Source: Cohnella laeviribosi DSM 21336 (GTDB lineage: Bacteria > Bacillota > Bacilli > Paenibacillales > Paenibacillaceae). From it: a stretch of DNA of 64,000 nt. The stretch covers positions 62,001-126,000 of the forward strand of contig NZ_KB899811.1 of NCBI RefSeq assembly GCF_000378425.1, read 5' to 3'. The position numbers and the translations under genes are program-made. Below are positions 56,009-64,000 of this stretch, piece after piece. Below the pieces are notes generated by a model. That model worked only from the letters and a program-made list of their open reading frames with translations. It was not told where the DNA came from and made no database searches. Each line of letters starts with the position of its first letter. Positions within the stretch are counted from its first letter, which is position 1.

Positions 56009-57833
56009 AACTCATGACTGCGGAACGTTAACCAAAAGCCACGTCGGCGAAACCGTCGTGCTGAACGGCTGGGTTCAAGGCTGGCGCGATTTCGGAGGCA
56101 TCCTGTTCATCGACCTGCGCGACCGCAGCGGCATCGTGCAAATCGTATTTAATCCGGAGTTTTCCGGCGAAGCGCTGAGCATCGCCAGCCGCGCCCGCAA
56201 CGAATACGTGCTTGCGGTAAAAGGCAAAGTCGTCCATCGCGATCCGGAAACGTTCAACCCGAACCTGGCCACCGGCGAAATCGAAGTGCAGGTGCACGAA
56301 GTCGAAATCGTCAATGCCGCCAAAACGCCGCCGTTTCCGATCGAAGACGGCGTGGAAGTGGACGAATCGCTGCGCCTGAAGTACCGCTATCTCGACCTGC
56401 GCCGCCCGGAAATGTACCGGACGCTGCAGCTCCGTTCGAAGGCGACGAAGGTGTTCCGCGATTTTCTCGACGAGAAAGGGTTCCTCGAGGTCGAGACGCC
56501 GATTTTGACGAAAAGCACGCCGGAAGGCGCGCGCGACTATCTGGTGCCGAGCCGGGTGCATCCGGGCGAGTTTTTCGCGCTGCCGCAATCGCCGCAATTG
56601 TTTAAGCAATTGCTGATGATCGGCGGCGTGGAGCGCTACTATCAAGTAGCGCGCTGCTTCCGCGACGAAGATTTGCGTGCGGACCGTCAGCCTGAGTTCA
56701 CGCAGGTCGACATCGAAACGTCGTTCCTTTCGCAAGACCAGCTTCTGACCATGATGGAAGAACTGATGGCCAAGCTGTTCCGCGAAACGATCGGCGTCGA
56801 AATCCCGACCCCGTTTCAAAGGCTGACCTATCACGACGCGATTCATAAATACGGTTCCGACAAACCGGACCTTCGCTTCGGCTTGGAAATCGAAGACGTC
56901 ACGGACATCGTCAAAGACAGCGACGTCAAAGTGTTCGCCTCGGTTGCCGCTTCCGGCGGCGTCGTCAAGGCGCTGAACGCCAAAGGCTGCGCAAGCTGGA
57001 GCCGCAAGGAACTTGACGACCTGCAGCCGTTCGCTGCGCGCTACGGCGGCAAAGGCATCGCCTGGATCACCGTGAAGGACGGCGAATGGAAAGGGCCGAT
57101 CGTCAAGTTCTTCAAGCCGGAAGAGATCGCCGCCCTGACCGAACGGCTGAACGTCGAGGAAGGCGACCTGCTCTGCTTCTCCGCCGACAAGCTGAAGGTT
57201 GCCGCCGACGTCATGGGCAACCTGCGCCTGAAAGTCGGCCGCGATCTCGGCCTGATCGACAACAGCCAGTACAAGTTCCTGTGGGTCGTCGACTTCCCGC
57301 TTCTCGGCTGGGACGAAGAGGAGAAACGCTGGGTCGCCGAACACCATCCGTTCACCCGTCCGCGCGACGAGGATTTGGAACTGTTCGATACCAACCCCGG
57401 CGCAATCCGCGCGCAAGCCTACGACTTGGTGCTTAACGGCTATGAAGTCGGCGGCGGTTCGATGCGGATTTACCGCCGCGACGTGCAGGAGAAAATGTTT
57501 GCGGCGCTCGGCTTCACGATGGAGGAAGCGAAAGAGAAGTTCGGCTTCTTCCTCGACGCGTTCGAATACGGCACGCCTCCGCACGGCGGCATCGCGTTCG
57601 GACTCGACCGTCTCGTCATGCTGCTGGCCGGCCGCACCAATCTGCGGGAAACGATCGCGTTCCCGAAGACGGCAAGCGCGACCGACTTGCTGACCGACGC
57701 GCCGTCGGCCGTGGAGCCGCGGCAGCTTGAAGATCTTCACATCCGTCTGTCGGCCAAAGCGCTGGCCGCGCAGGCCAAAGCCGCAGCGCCGGCAGCCGCC
57801 CAGGCGGCCGAAGAAGCGCAGCCGCAAGGATAA
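55998..57833 (+). CDS. aspS: aspartyl-tRNA synthetase
   Basis: Class II synthetase of bacterial type. N-terminal OB anticodon-binding domain ([20 protein letters not shown]), motif 2 [20 protein letters not shown], the bacterial GAD insertion (about 295-415), and motif 3 [16 protein letters not shown]. 611 aa including a ~20-residue alanine/glutamine-rich tail ([14 protein letters not shown]). ATG 55998, with AAGGGG upstream. Co-regulated with hisS by the T-box. Whether it is discriminating or also charges tRNA-Asn cannot be told from the window. Confidence 0.97.
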   Translation: MMLKTHDCGTLTKSHVGETVVLNGWVQGWRDFGGILFIDLRDRSGIVQIVFNPEFSGEALSIASRARNEYVLAVKGKVVHRDPETFNPNLATGEIEVQVHEVEIVNAAKTPPFPIEDGVEVDESLRLKYRYLDLRRPEMYRTLQLRSKATKVFRDFLDEKGFLEVETPILTKSTPEGARDYLVPSRVHPGEFFALPQSPQLFKQLLMIGGVERYYQVARCFRDEDLRADRQPEFTQVDIETSFLSQDQLLTMMEELMAKLFRETIGVEIPTPFQRLTYHDAIHKYGSDKPDLRFGLEIEDVTDIVKDSDVKVFASVAASGGVVKALNAKGCASWSRKELDDLQPFAARYGGKGIAWITVKDGEWKGPIVKFFKPEEIAALTERLNVEEGDLLCFSADKLKVAADVMGNLRLKVGRDLGLIDNSQYKFLWVVDFPLLGWDEEEKRWVAEHHPFTRPRDEDLELFDTNPGAIRAQAYDLVLNGYEVGGGSMRIYRRDVQEKMFAALGFTMEEAKEKFGFFLDAFEYGTPPHGGIAFGLDRLVMLLAGRTNLRETIAFPKTASATDLLTDAPSAVEPRQLEDLHIRLSAKALAAQAKAAAPAAAQAAEEAQPQG

Positions 57834-57888
57834 GCGGAAGGGCGAAGTGGCGGCAGGCGCCCATTAAAGCAAAGGAGCGGAACATTCC

Positions 57889-58650
57889 ATGCTGCATCAG
57901 TTCTCCAGAACCGAGCTCGCCATCGGGCCCGAAGGCCTGGAAATCTTGAAGGGAAGCACCGTAGCCGTGCTCGGCATCGGCGGCGTCGGCTCGATCGCGG
58001 CCGAGGCGCTTGCCCGTACGGGCATCGGCCGCATCGTCATGATCGACAAGGATGTCGTCGACATTACGAACATCAACCGGCAAATCCACGCGCTCACGAC
58101 GACGATCGGACAGCCGAAGGCGGAGCTGATGCGGGAGCGCATCAAGCTGATCAATCCGGATTGCGACGCGATCGCGCTTCGCATGTTTTATACGGAGGAA
58201 ACGTACGAAGAACTGTTCAAATATCCGCTGGATTACGTTCTCGACGCTTCCGATACGATCTCGTACAAGATCCACTTGATCAAGACGTGCCTGGAGCGCA
58301 ACATTCCGATCATCTCGAGCATGGGCGCGGCGAACAAGATGGACCCGACCCGGTTTCAGGTTGCGGACATCTCGAAAACGACCGTCGACCCGATCGCCCG
58401 CGTCATCCGGCAAAAGCTCCGCAAAGAGGGGATCAAAAAAGGGGTAAAAGTCGTCTTTTCCACGGAAGAGCCGCTCAAGCCGCGCCAGGACGTGACTCAG
58501 CGCATCGTTCCGGATACGGCGCCGAAGGAGATTCGCAAAGCCCAGCAGCCTCCCGCCAGCAACTCGTTCGTTCCGCCGGTGGCCGGACTGATCATGGTCA
58601 GCGTCGTGGTCAGGGAACTGCTGGAGCGGGGGAGCAGGCAGCCTTCGTAA
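57889..58650 (+). CDS. tcdA: tRNA threonylcarbamoyladenosine dehydratase TcdA
   Basis: E1-like (ThiF/MoeB fold) ATP-dependent enzyme that cyclises t6A37 to ct6A in tRNA. Nucleotide-binding GIGGVGSIAAEALAR near residue 26, NINRQIHALTTTIGQPKAE and DASDTISYKIHLIKTC are typical of TcdA/YgdL. 253 aa. AAAGGAGCGG before the ATG. It follows aspS by 55 bases with no terminator between, so it may share the T-box transcript. Confidence 0.93.
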   Translation: MLHQFSRTELAIGPEGLEILKGSTVAVLGIGGVGSIAAEALARTGIGRIVMIDKDVVDITNINRQIHALTTTIGQPKAELMRERIKLINPDCDAIALRMFYTEETYEELFKYPLDYVLDASDTISYKIHLIKTCLERNIPIISSMGAANKMDPTRFQVADISKTTVDPIARVIRQKLRKEGIKKGVKVVFSTEEPLKPRQDVTQRIVPDTAPKEIRKAQQPPASNSFVPPVAGLIMVSVVVRELLERGSRQPS

Positions 58651-58683
58651 GGAGCTTAACCCAAAAAAACGCTTGATTTCTTT

Positions 58684-58711
58684 AATCGGACCTTAGGGTC
58701 CGATTTTTTTT
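58684..58711 (+). terminator. Rho-independent terminator after tcdA
   Basis: AATCGGACC-TTAG-GGTCCGATT perfect 9-bp stem, then a run of T ending at 58711. The dispersed element begins at the very next base. Confidence 0.9.
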
Positions 58712-58935
58712 GTAGTCCGTCCAGTACCTCATCGCCCCGAGCGGCTAAATTGGATTTTGTGCAGGGTACCGGCTCCTTTTGCGCATTTCCGGACCGTATG
58801 TTGGATTTTCTCCAGTGAAATGGCCCGTGAGCCGTGCGGATTCGGCTTCTGCGGGCCAAATGACTGGATATATCCAACATAGGCCGGCTTCAGGCTCCTG
58901 AACGGCGCATTCGGTTGGATTTTTTCCAATAAAGA
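58712..58935 (+). repeat. dispersed structured element, copy 2 (with one truncated 52-bp unit)
   Basis: Starts with GTAGTCCGTCCAGTAC (58712-58727), the first 16 bases of the 52-bp unit, then aligns with copy 1. Perfect inverted repeat TATGTTGGAT (58797-58806) / ATCCAACATA (58872-58881); inner GGCCCG (58822-58827) / CGGGCC (58852-58857), here fully paired, and AGCCG (58830-58834) / CGGCT (58843-58847). TTGGATTTT motifs occur at about 58750, 58801 and 58915. It occupies most of the 429-base gap before the CotG-like gene. Confidence 0.85.
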
Positions 58936-59040
58936 CGCAAAGCCGCGGTTGTTTTTTGCCCAAATCCGCTTGAACCGGGGAATATACGCCTTTTTTAGCG
59001 GCCGGTTGGCGCTTGTCTCTTTCAAAGGGACAAGGCGGTT

Positions 59041-59049
59041 CATAGATTA
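59041..59049 (+). promoter_or_regulatory. possible mother-cell sigma (K/E) -10 element of the CotG-like gene
   Basis: CATAGATTA matches the sigma-K -10 consensus CATANNNTA, 31 bases before the start codon. No convincing -35 at the proper distance. Confidence 0.3.
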
Positions 59050-59079
59050 GATTATCTCTCGACAAGGAGGTGAAAAGAT

Positions 59080-59586
59080 TTGGAAAACCAAACTTGGGGC
59101 GTATTTTCTTGGGAAGCCGACGGTTCAAAAGACCGTTCGAGCAAAGGCAAAGATCACAGCGGCAAAAGCCACACGAGCCTCAGCAAAGACCACAAAAGCA
59201 AAAGCCACACGAGCCTCAGCAAGGACCACAAAAGCAAAAGCCACTCGAGCCGCAGCAAGGATCACAAAAGCAAAAGCCACACGAGCCTCAGCAAGGATCA
59301 CAAAAGCAAAAGCCACTCTAGACTCCGCAAAGACCATATCAGCAAAAGCCACACAAGTTACCGCAAAGACCACATCAGCAAAAGCCACACGAGTTACCGC
59401 AAAGACAGCAAAAGCAAAAGCCATTTGAGTGACCGCAAAGACCACAAAAGCCAAAGCCATTCGAGCCATCGCAAGGACCACATCAGCAAAAGCCACAAAA
59501 GCAAAAGCCACAAAAGCAAAAGCCGCTCGAGCCAAAGCAAAGATTTCAGCAGCAAAAGCCGTTCAAGCCGCAGCAAAGGCTACTAA
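59080..59586 (+). CDS. CotG-like Ser/Lys/His repeat protein, probable spore coat component
   Basis: 168 aa: a short unique head (MENQTWGVFSWEADGSKDRS) followed by about eleven tandem units of 12 residues with consensus KDH(K/I)SKSH(T/S)S(L/Y/R)(S/R), last units irregular. About a third of the residues are serine and the protein is strongly basic. TTG start at 59080, nine bases after a perfect AAGGAGG (59064-59070). B. subtilis CotG has the same style (tandem 13-residue Ser/Lys/His-rich repeats) and is phosphorylated by CotH; here a CotH-family kinase gene lies 243 bases downstream. Homology cannot be proved from low-complexity sequence; the call rests on composition and neighbourhood. Confidence 0.7.
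   Translation: MENQTWGVFSWEADGSKDRSSKGKDHSGKSHTSLSKDHKSKSHTSLSKDHKSKSHSSRSKDHKSKSHTSLSKDHKSKSHSRLRKDHISKSHTSYRKDHISKSHTSYRKDSKSKSHLSDRKDHKSQSHSSHRKDHISKSHKSKSHKSKSRSSQSKDFSSKSRSSRSKGY
59146..59560 (+). repeat. 36-bp tandem repeats in the CotG-like gene
   Basis: Repeated AAAGCAAAAGCCAC-type blocks with a 36-bp period, encoding the 12-residue units. Two other frames stay open for long stretches only because of this periodicity. Confidence 0.9.
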
Positions 59587-59668
59587 AGCAAGAGCCTTCG
59601 GGGCAATCCGGAATAAGCCCGGCATCGGGCAGACTTTCGGCGCCATGAGGGCATGACGTTCTTGATCG

Positions 59669-59703
59669 GGTCAACCGGCCAATCCGGTTGGCCTTTTTTT
59701 TTG
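59669..59703 (+). terminator. Rho-independent terminator after the CotG-like gene
   Basis: GGTCAACCGG (59669-59678) and CCGGTTGGCC (59684-59693), one wobble pair, followed by about nine T. It separates the repeat gene from the cotH-like gene, so the two are likely separate transcripts. Confidence 0.85.
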
Positions 59704-59829
59704 CGCGGAGTCCGGTATGGATCGACCTCGCCGTCCACTCGTGATATTGGCCGTTTCCGCCATTTCATCAGAGTCATACGCTGAAGAAGGCGCGTATACC
59801 ATTGCCCTTCCATGAAAGGTGGAGACGGC

Positions 59830-60867
59830 ATGCACATACCTGTACGATCGCTTGTGATCGGGAAAGCGGAAATGAATAAGCTGGAAATGGATGTATGGAA
59901 GGACCGGTACGTTCCGGCGGTTCTCCGGACCAACGGGCAGTCGACTCCCGTCCTGGTGCGTTATCGCGGCAGCCATACGAGGGAATACCCGAAACGATCC
60001 TTCGAGATCGTCCGCAAAGGCCAAACCTTCCATTACAATGCGGAATTCGACGACCCGTCCATGATCCGCAATGCGCTCTCTTTCTGGTTTTTGGAGCTTC
60101 TCGGCCTGCCCAGTCCGCGCACGAAGCACGTTCAGCTTGTCCGCAACGGCAAGCCGCTCGGATTATATTTGGAGATCGAGGCGGTAGAGCCGGGATTTTT
60201 CCGCCGCAGAGGCATCGGCGCCCGCTCTCTTTTTTACGCGGTCAATAGTCATGCGGATTTCAGCCTGCGGAGTCCCGCGTCGCAGCTATCGGGCTATGAA
60301 TACCGGTTCGGCGGCTCCTGCGAAAAAAAACGGCTCGCTTCGTTCATCCGGGGCCTGCACCGCGTCCGCGGAACGCGGCTGGCCGCTTATTTGAACCGGA
60401 ATTTGGACATCGACAACTACCTGAAATGGCTGACGGGCGCCGTCCTGACCGGCAACTACGACGGATTCGAGCAAAACTACGCGCTGTATCGGCACCGGGC
60501 GAGCGGAAAGTGGAGAATCATCCCTTGGGACTACGAAGGAACATGGGGGCGCAACTGCTACGGGAAGCTGGTCGAGAGCGATCTGGTGGACGTGAAAGGG
60601 TATAACGAACTGACGAAAAAAGTGCTCCAGCATCGGCCGTACAGGCTGCGTTACAAAAACATGCTGCGAAAGGCGCTGAACGGAGCGTTCAACGAAAAGA
60701 AGATTCTGGCGAAGGCGACCGACATGCACCGGTCCATCTCACCTTACGTTCGCAAGGACGAGTACTTCCAGTGGCCTTACGACGAATTTCTGGGCGAATT
60801 GGACGTCATCCGCAACTATATCCGGGAGCGGAGGGCAATCGTCGCAAGCGCCCTCAAGCAGCTGTGA
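59830..60867 (+). CDS. cotH: CotH-family spore coat protein kinase
   Basis: Atypical protein kinase that phosphorylates coat proteins such as CotG and CotB in B. subtilis. It contains LVRYRGSHTREYPKRSFEI (the RGxxS/T...K ATP-site region), LYLEIEAVEPGFFRRRG, and the metal/catalytic motifs NYDGFEQNYALY (D211) and IIPWDYEGTWG (D234); the 23-residue spacing of the two aspartates equals that I recall for B. subtilis CotH (D228/D251). 345 aa, no signal peptide. ATG 59830 follows AGGTGGAGA; ATG 59812 has no Shine-Dalgarno. The adjacent serine-rich repeat protein is the obvious substrate candidate. Confidence 0.88.
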   Translation: MHIPVRSLVIGKAEMNKLEMDVWKDRYVPAVLRTNGQSTPVLVRYRGSHTREYPKRSFEIVRKGQTFHYNAEFDDPSMIRNALSFWFLELLGLPSPRTKHVQLVRNGKPLGLYLEIEAVEPGFFRRRGIGARSLFYAVNSHADFSLRSPASQLSGYEYRFGGSCEKKRLASFIRGLHRVRGTRLAAYLNRNLDIDNYLKWLTGAVLTGNYDGFEQNYALYRHRASGKWRIIPWDYEGTWGRNCYGKLVESDLVDVKGYNELTKKVLQHRPYRLRYKNMLRKALNGAFNEKKILAKATDMHRSISPYVRKDEYFQWPYDEFLGELDVIRNYIRERRAIVASALKQL

Positions 60868-60969
60868 CCGTTGTCGCGCCGGGGCCCCCGCCGGTAACGG
60901 CGCGAATCCGGGATGGAACGCATGTGTCCGAATCTGGTATGATGAAGGATACAGAAAGGCGTGATTTCC

Positions 60970-62295
60970 ATGGATTTGTTCAGTTTCGGAACGGAAGCCG
61001 ACATGCGTTCCCGGCGGCTTGCCGACCGGATGCGGCCGGAGACGCTTGACGAATATATCGGGCAGGAGCACATCGTCGGGCCGGGCAAGCTGCTGCGGCG
61101 GGCGATCGAAAGCGACACGGTGTCGTCGATCGTGCTGTTTGGGCCGCCGGGCTGCGGGAAAACGACGCTCGCGCATATAATATCCAAAAAAACCGACGGC
61201 GAATTCGTCCGCCTGAACGCGGTCGACGCGTCCGTCAAGGACGTGCGGGAAGTGATCGAGCGGGCGGAGGACAACAAGAACCTGTACGGACGCAAAACGA
61301 TTTTATTCCTGGACGAAGTCCACCGTTTCAACAGCGCCAGGCAGGACGCGCTGCTTCCGGCGGTCGAGAAAGGGATTATCGTCTTTATCGGAGCGACGAC
61401 GGAAAATCCGTACCATTCGATCAACGGCGCGTTGCTTTCGCGTTCCACCCTGTTCAGGCTGCATCCTCTGACGAAAGAGCATTCGCTGATCGCCATGAGG
61501 AGAGCGATCGCCGATCCGGTCAAAGGGCTCGGCTTCATGAAGCTGCAGGTCGATGAAGAGGCGCTGCAGCATATTGCGGCGATGGCCAACGGCGATATCC
61601 GCCGGGCGCTGACCGCCCTGGAACTGGCCGCCGTCACGACGCCGTCCCGGGAGGACGGGACGGTGCATATTACGCTGGACATCGCGGAGGAGTCGATCCG
61701 CCAGCCTTCGGTTCAGGCGGACGAATCGACGCAGTACGATGTGCTGTCCGCATTTCACAAGAGCGTGAGAGGGTCCAGCGACGCCGCGCTGTTCTGGTTT
61801 CTGTACGCCGTGGAACGGCTGGGCATGGACCCGATGGTGTTTCTGCGCCGGCTGACGGTCGCCTGCAGCGAGGACATCGGGCTTGCGAATCCGCAGGCGA
61901 TGGTGCAGGCGGTCAGCGCAATGGAAGCGTATCACCGGATCGGCTGGCCGGAATCCAAATACATCATCGCGCAGGCGATTCTTTTTGCCGTGGAGAGTCC
62001 GAAATCGAACGCGATCCCGGTTGCGATCGATCGCATTATGAACGCTTTCGACGCGATCGGGTCGGCGGAGGTGCCCATGCATTTGCGGGATGCGCATTAT
62101 AGCGGCGCCAAAAAGCTCGGGCACGTCGGGTACAAATACCCTCACGATTATCCCGGCCATTACGTGGAGCAGCAGTATTTGCCGGACAAGCTGCACGGCA
62201 AGGCCTTCTACGAGGCGACCGAACAGGGAATGGAGGACAAAATCCGGCAAAACCAGGCGCGCAGGCGGCGCCGCGGACAACCGGGCGATCGCTGA
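60970..62295 (+). CDS. rarA: replication-associated recombination protein RarA (MgsA)
   Basis: AAA+ ATPase of the clamp-loader clade acting at stalled forks. MRPETLDEYIGQEHIVG, Walker A FGPPGCGKTTLAHI, Walker B LFLDEVHRFN, sensor 1 ATTENPYHSINGALLSR, and the C-terminal tetramerisation domain ending with YKYPHDYPGHYVEQQYLP. 441 aa. ATG 60970 is ten bases after AAAGG; a GTG at 60961 is too close. A TATGAT at 60938-60943 may be its -10. Confidence 0.96.
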   Translation: MDLFSFGTEADMRSRRLADRMRPETLDEYIGQEHIVGPGKLLRRAIESDTVSSIVLFGPPGCGKTTLAHIISKKTDGEFVRLNAVDASVKDVREVIERAEDNKNLYGRKTILFLDEVHRFNSARQDALLPAVEKGIIVFIGATTENPYHSINGALLSRSTLFRLHPLTKEHSLIAMRRAIADPVKGLGFMKLQVDEEALQHIAAMANGDIRRALTALELAAVTTPSREDGTVHITLDIAEESIRQPSVQADESTQYDVLSAFHKSVRGSSDAALFWFLYAVERLGMDPMVFLRRLTVACSEDIGLANPQAMVQAVSAMEAYHRIGWPESKYIIAQAILFAVESPKSNAIPVAIDRIMNAFDAIGSAEVPMHLRDAHYSGAKKLGHVGYKYPHDYPGHYVEQQYLPDKLHGKAFYEATEQGMEDKIRQNQARRRRRGQPGDR

Positions 62296-62407
62296 CGGCC
62301 GGGCGTCATGCGCCGTTTGAAGCCGTACCGAACGAAAAACCGGCATAGGACACGGGTTACGGCGAATACAGATGGGTACTACGGCCGTTAGCGGGGCGAC
62401 ACGTCAA

Positions 62408-62436
62408 TTGACGGTTTCGCTCAAAACGTCTAAGCT
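62408..62436 (+). promoter_or_regulatory. possible promoter of the CorC-like gene
   Basis: TTGACG (62408-62413) with a poor -10 TAAGCT at 62431-62436 (spacer 17). No alternative in the rarA-corC gap is better. Confidence 0.35.
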
Positions 62437-62529
62437 AAAATAAAGGTGTGCCTAAGCCGTTCCCATTATTTATCTTCGTTATCCAAAGGAGGTGTACCTA
62501 TCCTCCGCGCATGGGGGGATAGGAAGCGT

Positions 62530-63870
62530 TTGGACAGTGACCCGTTTCCATTAACGGTAGATCTAATCTTGGTATTGCTGTTGGTCTTCTGGAACGGCTT
62601 TTTCGTGTCCATCGAATTTGCGATGGTCAGCATGCGAGGCGTCCGGATCGATACCCTCGTTCAGGAGGGAAAACCGCGGGCGAAGTTCATCTCGCATTTG
62701 GCCCATCATATCGACGCGTATTTGTTTGCGTGCCAGCTCGGCATTACCCTCGCGTCGCTTGGACTCGGATGGTTCGGAGGACCGGTCGTCGCGAGCGTTT
62801 TTGAGCCCGCGTTCCATTGGTTAGGCTTATCGGAGGGCTGGATTCATTCGCTGTCGATTGCGATTGCCTTCCTGATCATTGTGGCGCTGCACATCGTGCT
62901 TGGCGAGCTTGCGCCGAAGACGCTTGCCGTAAGGCAAGCCGAGAAGGTGACCCAGCTCGCGGCTGCTCCGCTCATTTTTTTCCGGAAGCTGATGAGTCCT
63001 TATCTCTGGATTCTGAACAAAGTGGCCGTGTCTTTGCTCAAGGCGTTCGGGATCGCGCCGGCGAACGAGGTTTCTTCCGCCCATACGGAAGAAGAAATCC
63101 GGATTTTAATGAAGGAGAGCCACAAGAACGGGTTGATCGACAACACCGAATTGACGCTGGTGGACAATATATTCGAATTCGCGGAAACGAACGCGCACGA
63201 AATCATGATTCCCCGTACGGATATGATTTGCCTTTACACCAATCTTTCCTTCGAGGAAAACAAAAACATCGCGTTAAAGGAAATGCATACCCGTTACCCG
63301 TTGTGCGCGGGCGACAAGGACAATATCATCGGCTTCGTCCACATCAAGGATCTGCTCAAGGCGACGGACGGCTCGGTTCGCGATATTCGCGAGCTGATGC
63401 GGCCGATGCTGACGGTGCCGGAAACGATGCCGATCAGTTCGCTGCTGAAGCTGATGCAGAAGAAAAAGACGCAAATCGCCATTCTCATTGACGAATACGG
63501 CGGGACGTCCGGCCTGGTGACCCTGGAGGACATCATGGAGGAGATCGTCGGCGAGATTCAGGACGAATTCGACGAAGAGCGTCCGGATCTTGAAAAAAAG
63601 GATGAACACTCTTATTCGATCAGCGGCATGATGCTCATCGAAGAGGTGAACAGCTTCTTCGGCCTGGATATTCCGACCGACAATTACGATACGATCGGCG
63701 GCTGGATGTATTCGCAGATCGAGATTCCGCCTACGAAATGGCAGTCGGTGGAAGTGGAAGGCGGCTTCCAGTTTATCGTGGAGGAGACGGACCATTTGCG
63801 GATCTCGCGCATTCGCGTCACGCGGATCGAATCGGCGCAATGGGAGGAAACCCGGGCAGAGACGGGTTAA
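62530..63870 (+). CDS. CorC/HlyC-family membrane protein (DUF21-CBS-CorC)
   Basis: CNNM/CorC-type protein linked to Mg2+ or Co2+ efflux. DUF21 domain with four hydrophobic segments (about residues 5-190; FWNGFFVSIEFAMVSMRG, LGWFGGPVVASVFEP), CBS pair (about 205-325; MIPRTDMICLYTN, IGFVHIKDLLKA), TSGLVTLEDIMEEIVGEIQD, then the CorC-HlyC ligand domain. Start uncertain: TTG 62530 follows GGGGGATAGGA and places the first TM normally. A strong AAAGGAGG at about 62486-62493 has no ATG/GTG/TTG at proper distance and sits in a hairpin. 446 aa from TTG. Confidence 0.85.
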   Translation: MDSDPFPLTVDLILVLLLVFWNGFFVSIEFAMVSMRGVRIDTLVQEGKPRAKFISHLAHHIDAYLFACQLGITLASLGLGWFGGPVVASVFEPAFHWLGLSEGWIHSLSIAIAFLIIVALHIVLGELAPKTLAVRQAEKVTQLAAAPLIFFRKLMSPYLWILNKVAVSLLKAFGIAPANEVSSAHTEEEIRILMKESHKNGLIDNTELTLVDNIFEFAETNAHEIMIPRTDMICLYTNLSFEENKNIALKEMHTRYPLCAGDKDNIIGFVHIKDLLKATDGSVRDIRELMRPMLTVPETMPISSLLKLMQKKKTQIAILIDEYGGTSGLVTLEDIMEEIVGEIQDEFDEERPDLEKKDEHSYSISGMMLIEEVNSFFGLDIPTDNYDTIGGWMYSQIEIPPTKWQSVEVEGGFQFIVEETDHLRISRIRVTRIESAQWEETRAETG

Positions 63871-63886
63871 ACGAATGCGAAAAATC

Positions 63887-63925
63887 AAGCTATCCCTCAG
63901 GCAGAACCTGCGGGATAGCTTTTTT
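63887..63925 (+). terminator. Rho-independent terminator after the CorC-like gene
   Basis: AAGCTATCCC (63887-63896) and GGGATAGCTT (63912-63921) perfect 10-bp stem, then a T run. No gene is seen from here to the window end. Confidence 0.92.
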
Positions 63926-64000
63926 GATTTAACGGATCGATTTCGAAGCCGTTCCGCCAGCGCGCCAGCGCCGGCTTTAATCGCCGCGCCGGAAATGAAC

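Noticed and set aside
59070..59535. Alternative forward (Gln/Lys/Pro-rich) and reverse (Ala/Val/Phe-rich) ORFs over the CotG-like gene
   Set aside because: The 36-bp period keeps several frames open. Only the frame starting at TTG 59080 has a well-placed AAGGAGG, and its composition suits a coat protein.
62372..62443. 23-residue ORF (MGTTAVSGATRQ...) in the rarA-corC gap
   Set aside because: No ribosome binding site, and a -35-like TTGACG lies inside it; more likely untranslated.

Overview
The window comes from an endospore-forming Firmicute with fairly high GC, most like Paenibacillaceae (Paenibacillus/Cohnella type). The evidence is the set of sporulation genes (spoIVFA/spoIVFB, spo0B, bofC, a SafA-like protein, spoVB, a CotG/CotH-like pair), a Bacillus-like order of housekeeping genes, Gram-positive ribosome binding sites, a T-box leader, and frequent GTG/TTG starts. 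The genus is inferred; no rRNA or tRNA gene was seen.

Layout. 1-4.5 kb: end of rodA, spoIVFA-spoIVFB (mother-cell protease complex) and RNase G. 4.6-8.7 kb: a reverse-strand DUF1801 gene, then rplU-prp-rpmA behind an L21-leader-like region, a membrane-anchored Spo0B, and obg. 9.0-13.7 kb: pheB-hom-thrB-pheA-ilvE amino-acid genes; thrC is absent and a mini-ORF fills its usual place. 14.0-16.8 kb: a repetitive LysM (SafA-like) coat protein and bofC. 17.1-24.0 kb: an apparent island between bofC and the ruv genes, holding a copper-amine-oxidase-N protein and a 1990-residue secreted multidomain protein with patchy GC. 24.5-31.7 kb: ruvC-ruvA-ruvB, a SpoIID-like protein, queA-tgt-yajC. 31.8-35.6 kb: PAP2 and TIGR04086 membrane proteins (reverse), a DUF421 protein, spoVB (reverse). 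35.8-42.6 kb: comN, secD-secF, a CDF transporter, recJ, apt. 42.6-43.7 kb: a gene-free zone with a 52-bp tandem array joined to a dispersed palindromic element. 43.7-49.3 kb: a YknXYZ/MacAB-type ABC efflux operon with its own two-component system. 49.3-58.7 kb: rel, dtd, hemZ, and T-box-controlled hisS-aspS, then tcdA. 58.7-60.9 kb: a second copy of the dispersed element, a serine/lysine/histidine repeat protein and a CotH-family kinase. 61-63.9 kb: rarA and a CorC/HlyC-type membrane protein.

The most interesting signals are: (1) a composite repeat family (52-bp units plus a ~230-bp structured element) at three intergenic loci; (2) a CotH kinase next to a repeat protein that looks like its CotG-type substrate; (3) the bofC-ruv island with the giant mosaic secreted protein; (4) a T-box leader whose best specifier reads Asp although hisS is the first gene; (5) a paired GTTCAT operator candidate in front of the efflux/two-component locus; (6) a Spo0B with two N-terminal membrane segments. 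Start codons were chosen by Shine-Dalgarno spacing and family N-termini. All homology statements come from recognising sequence features, not from database searches.
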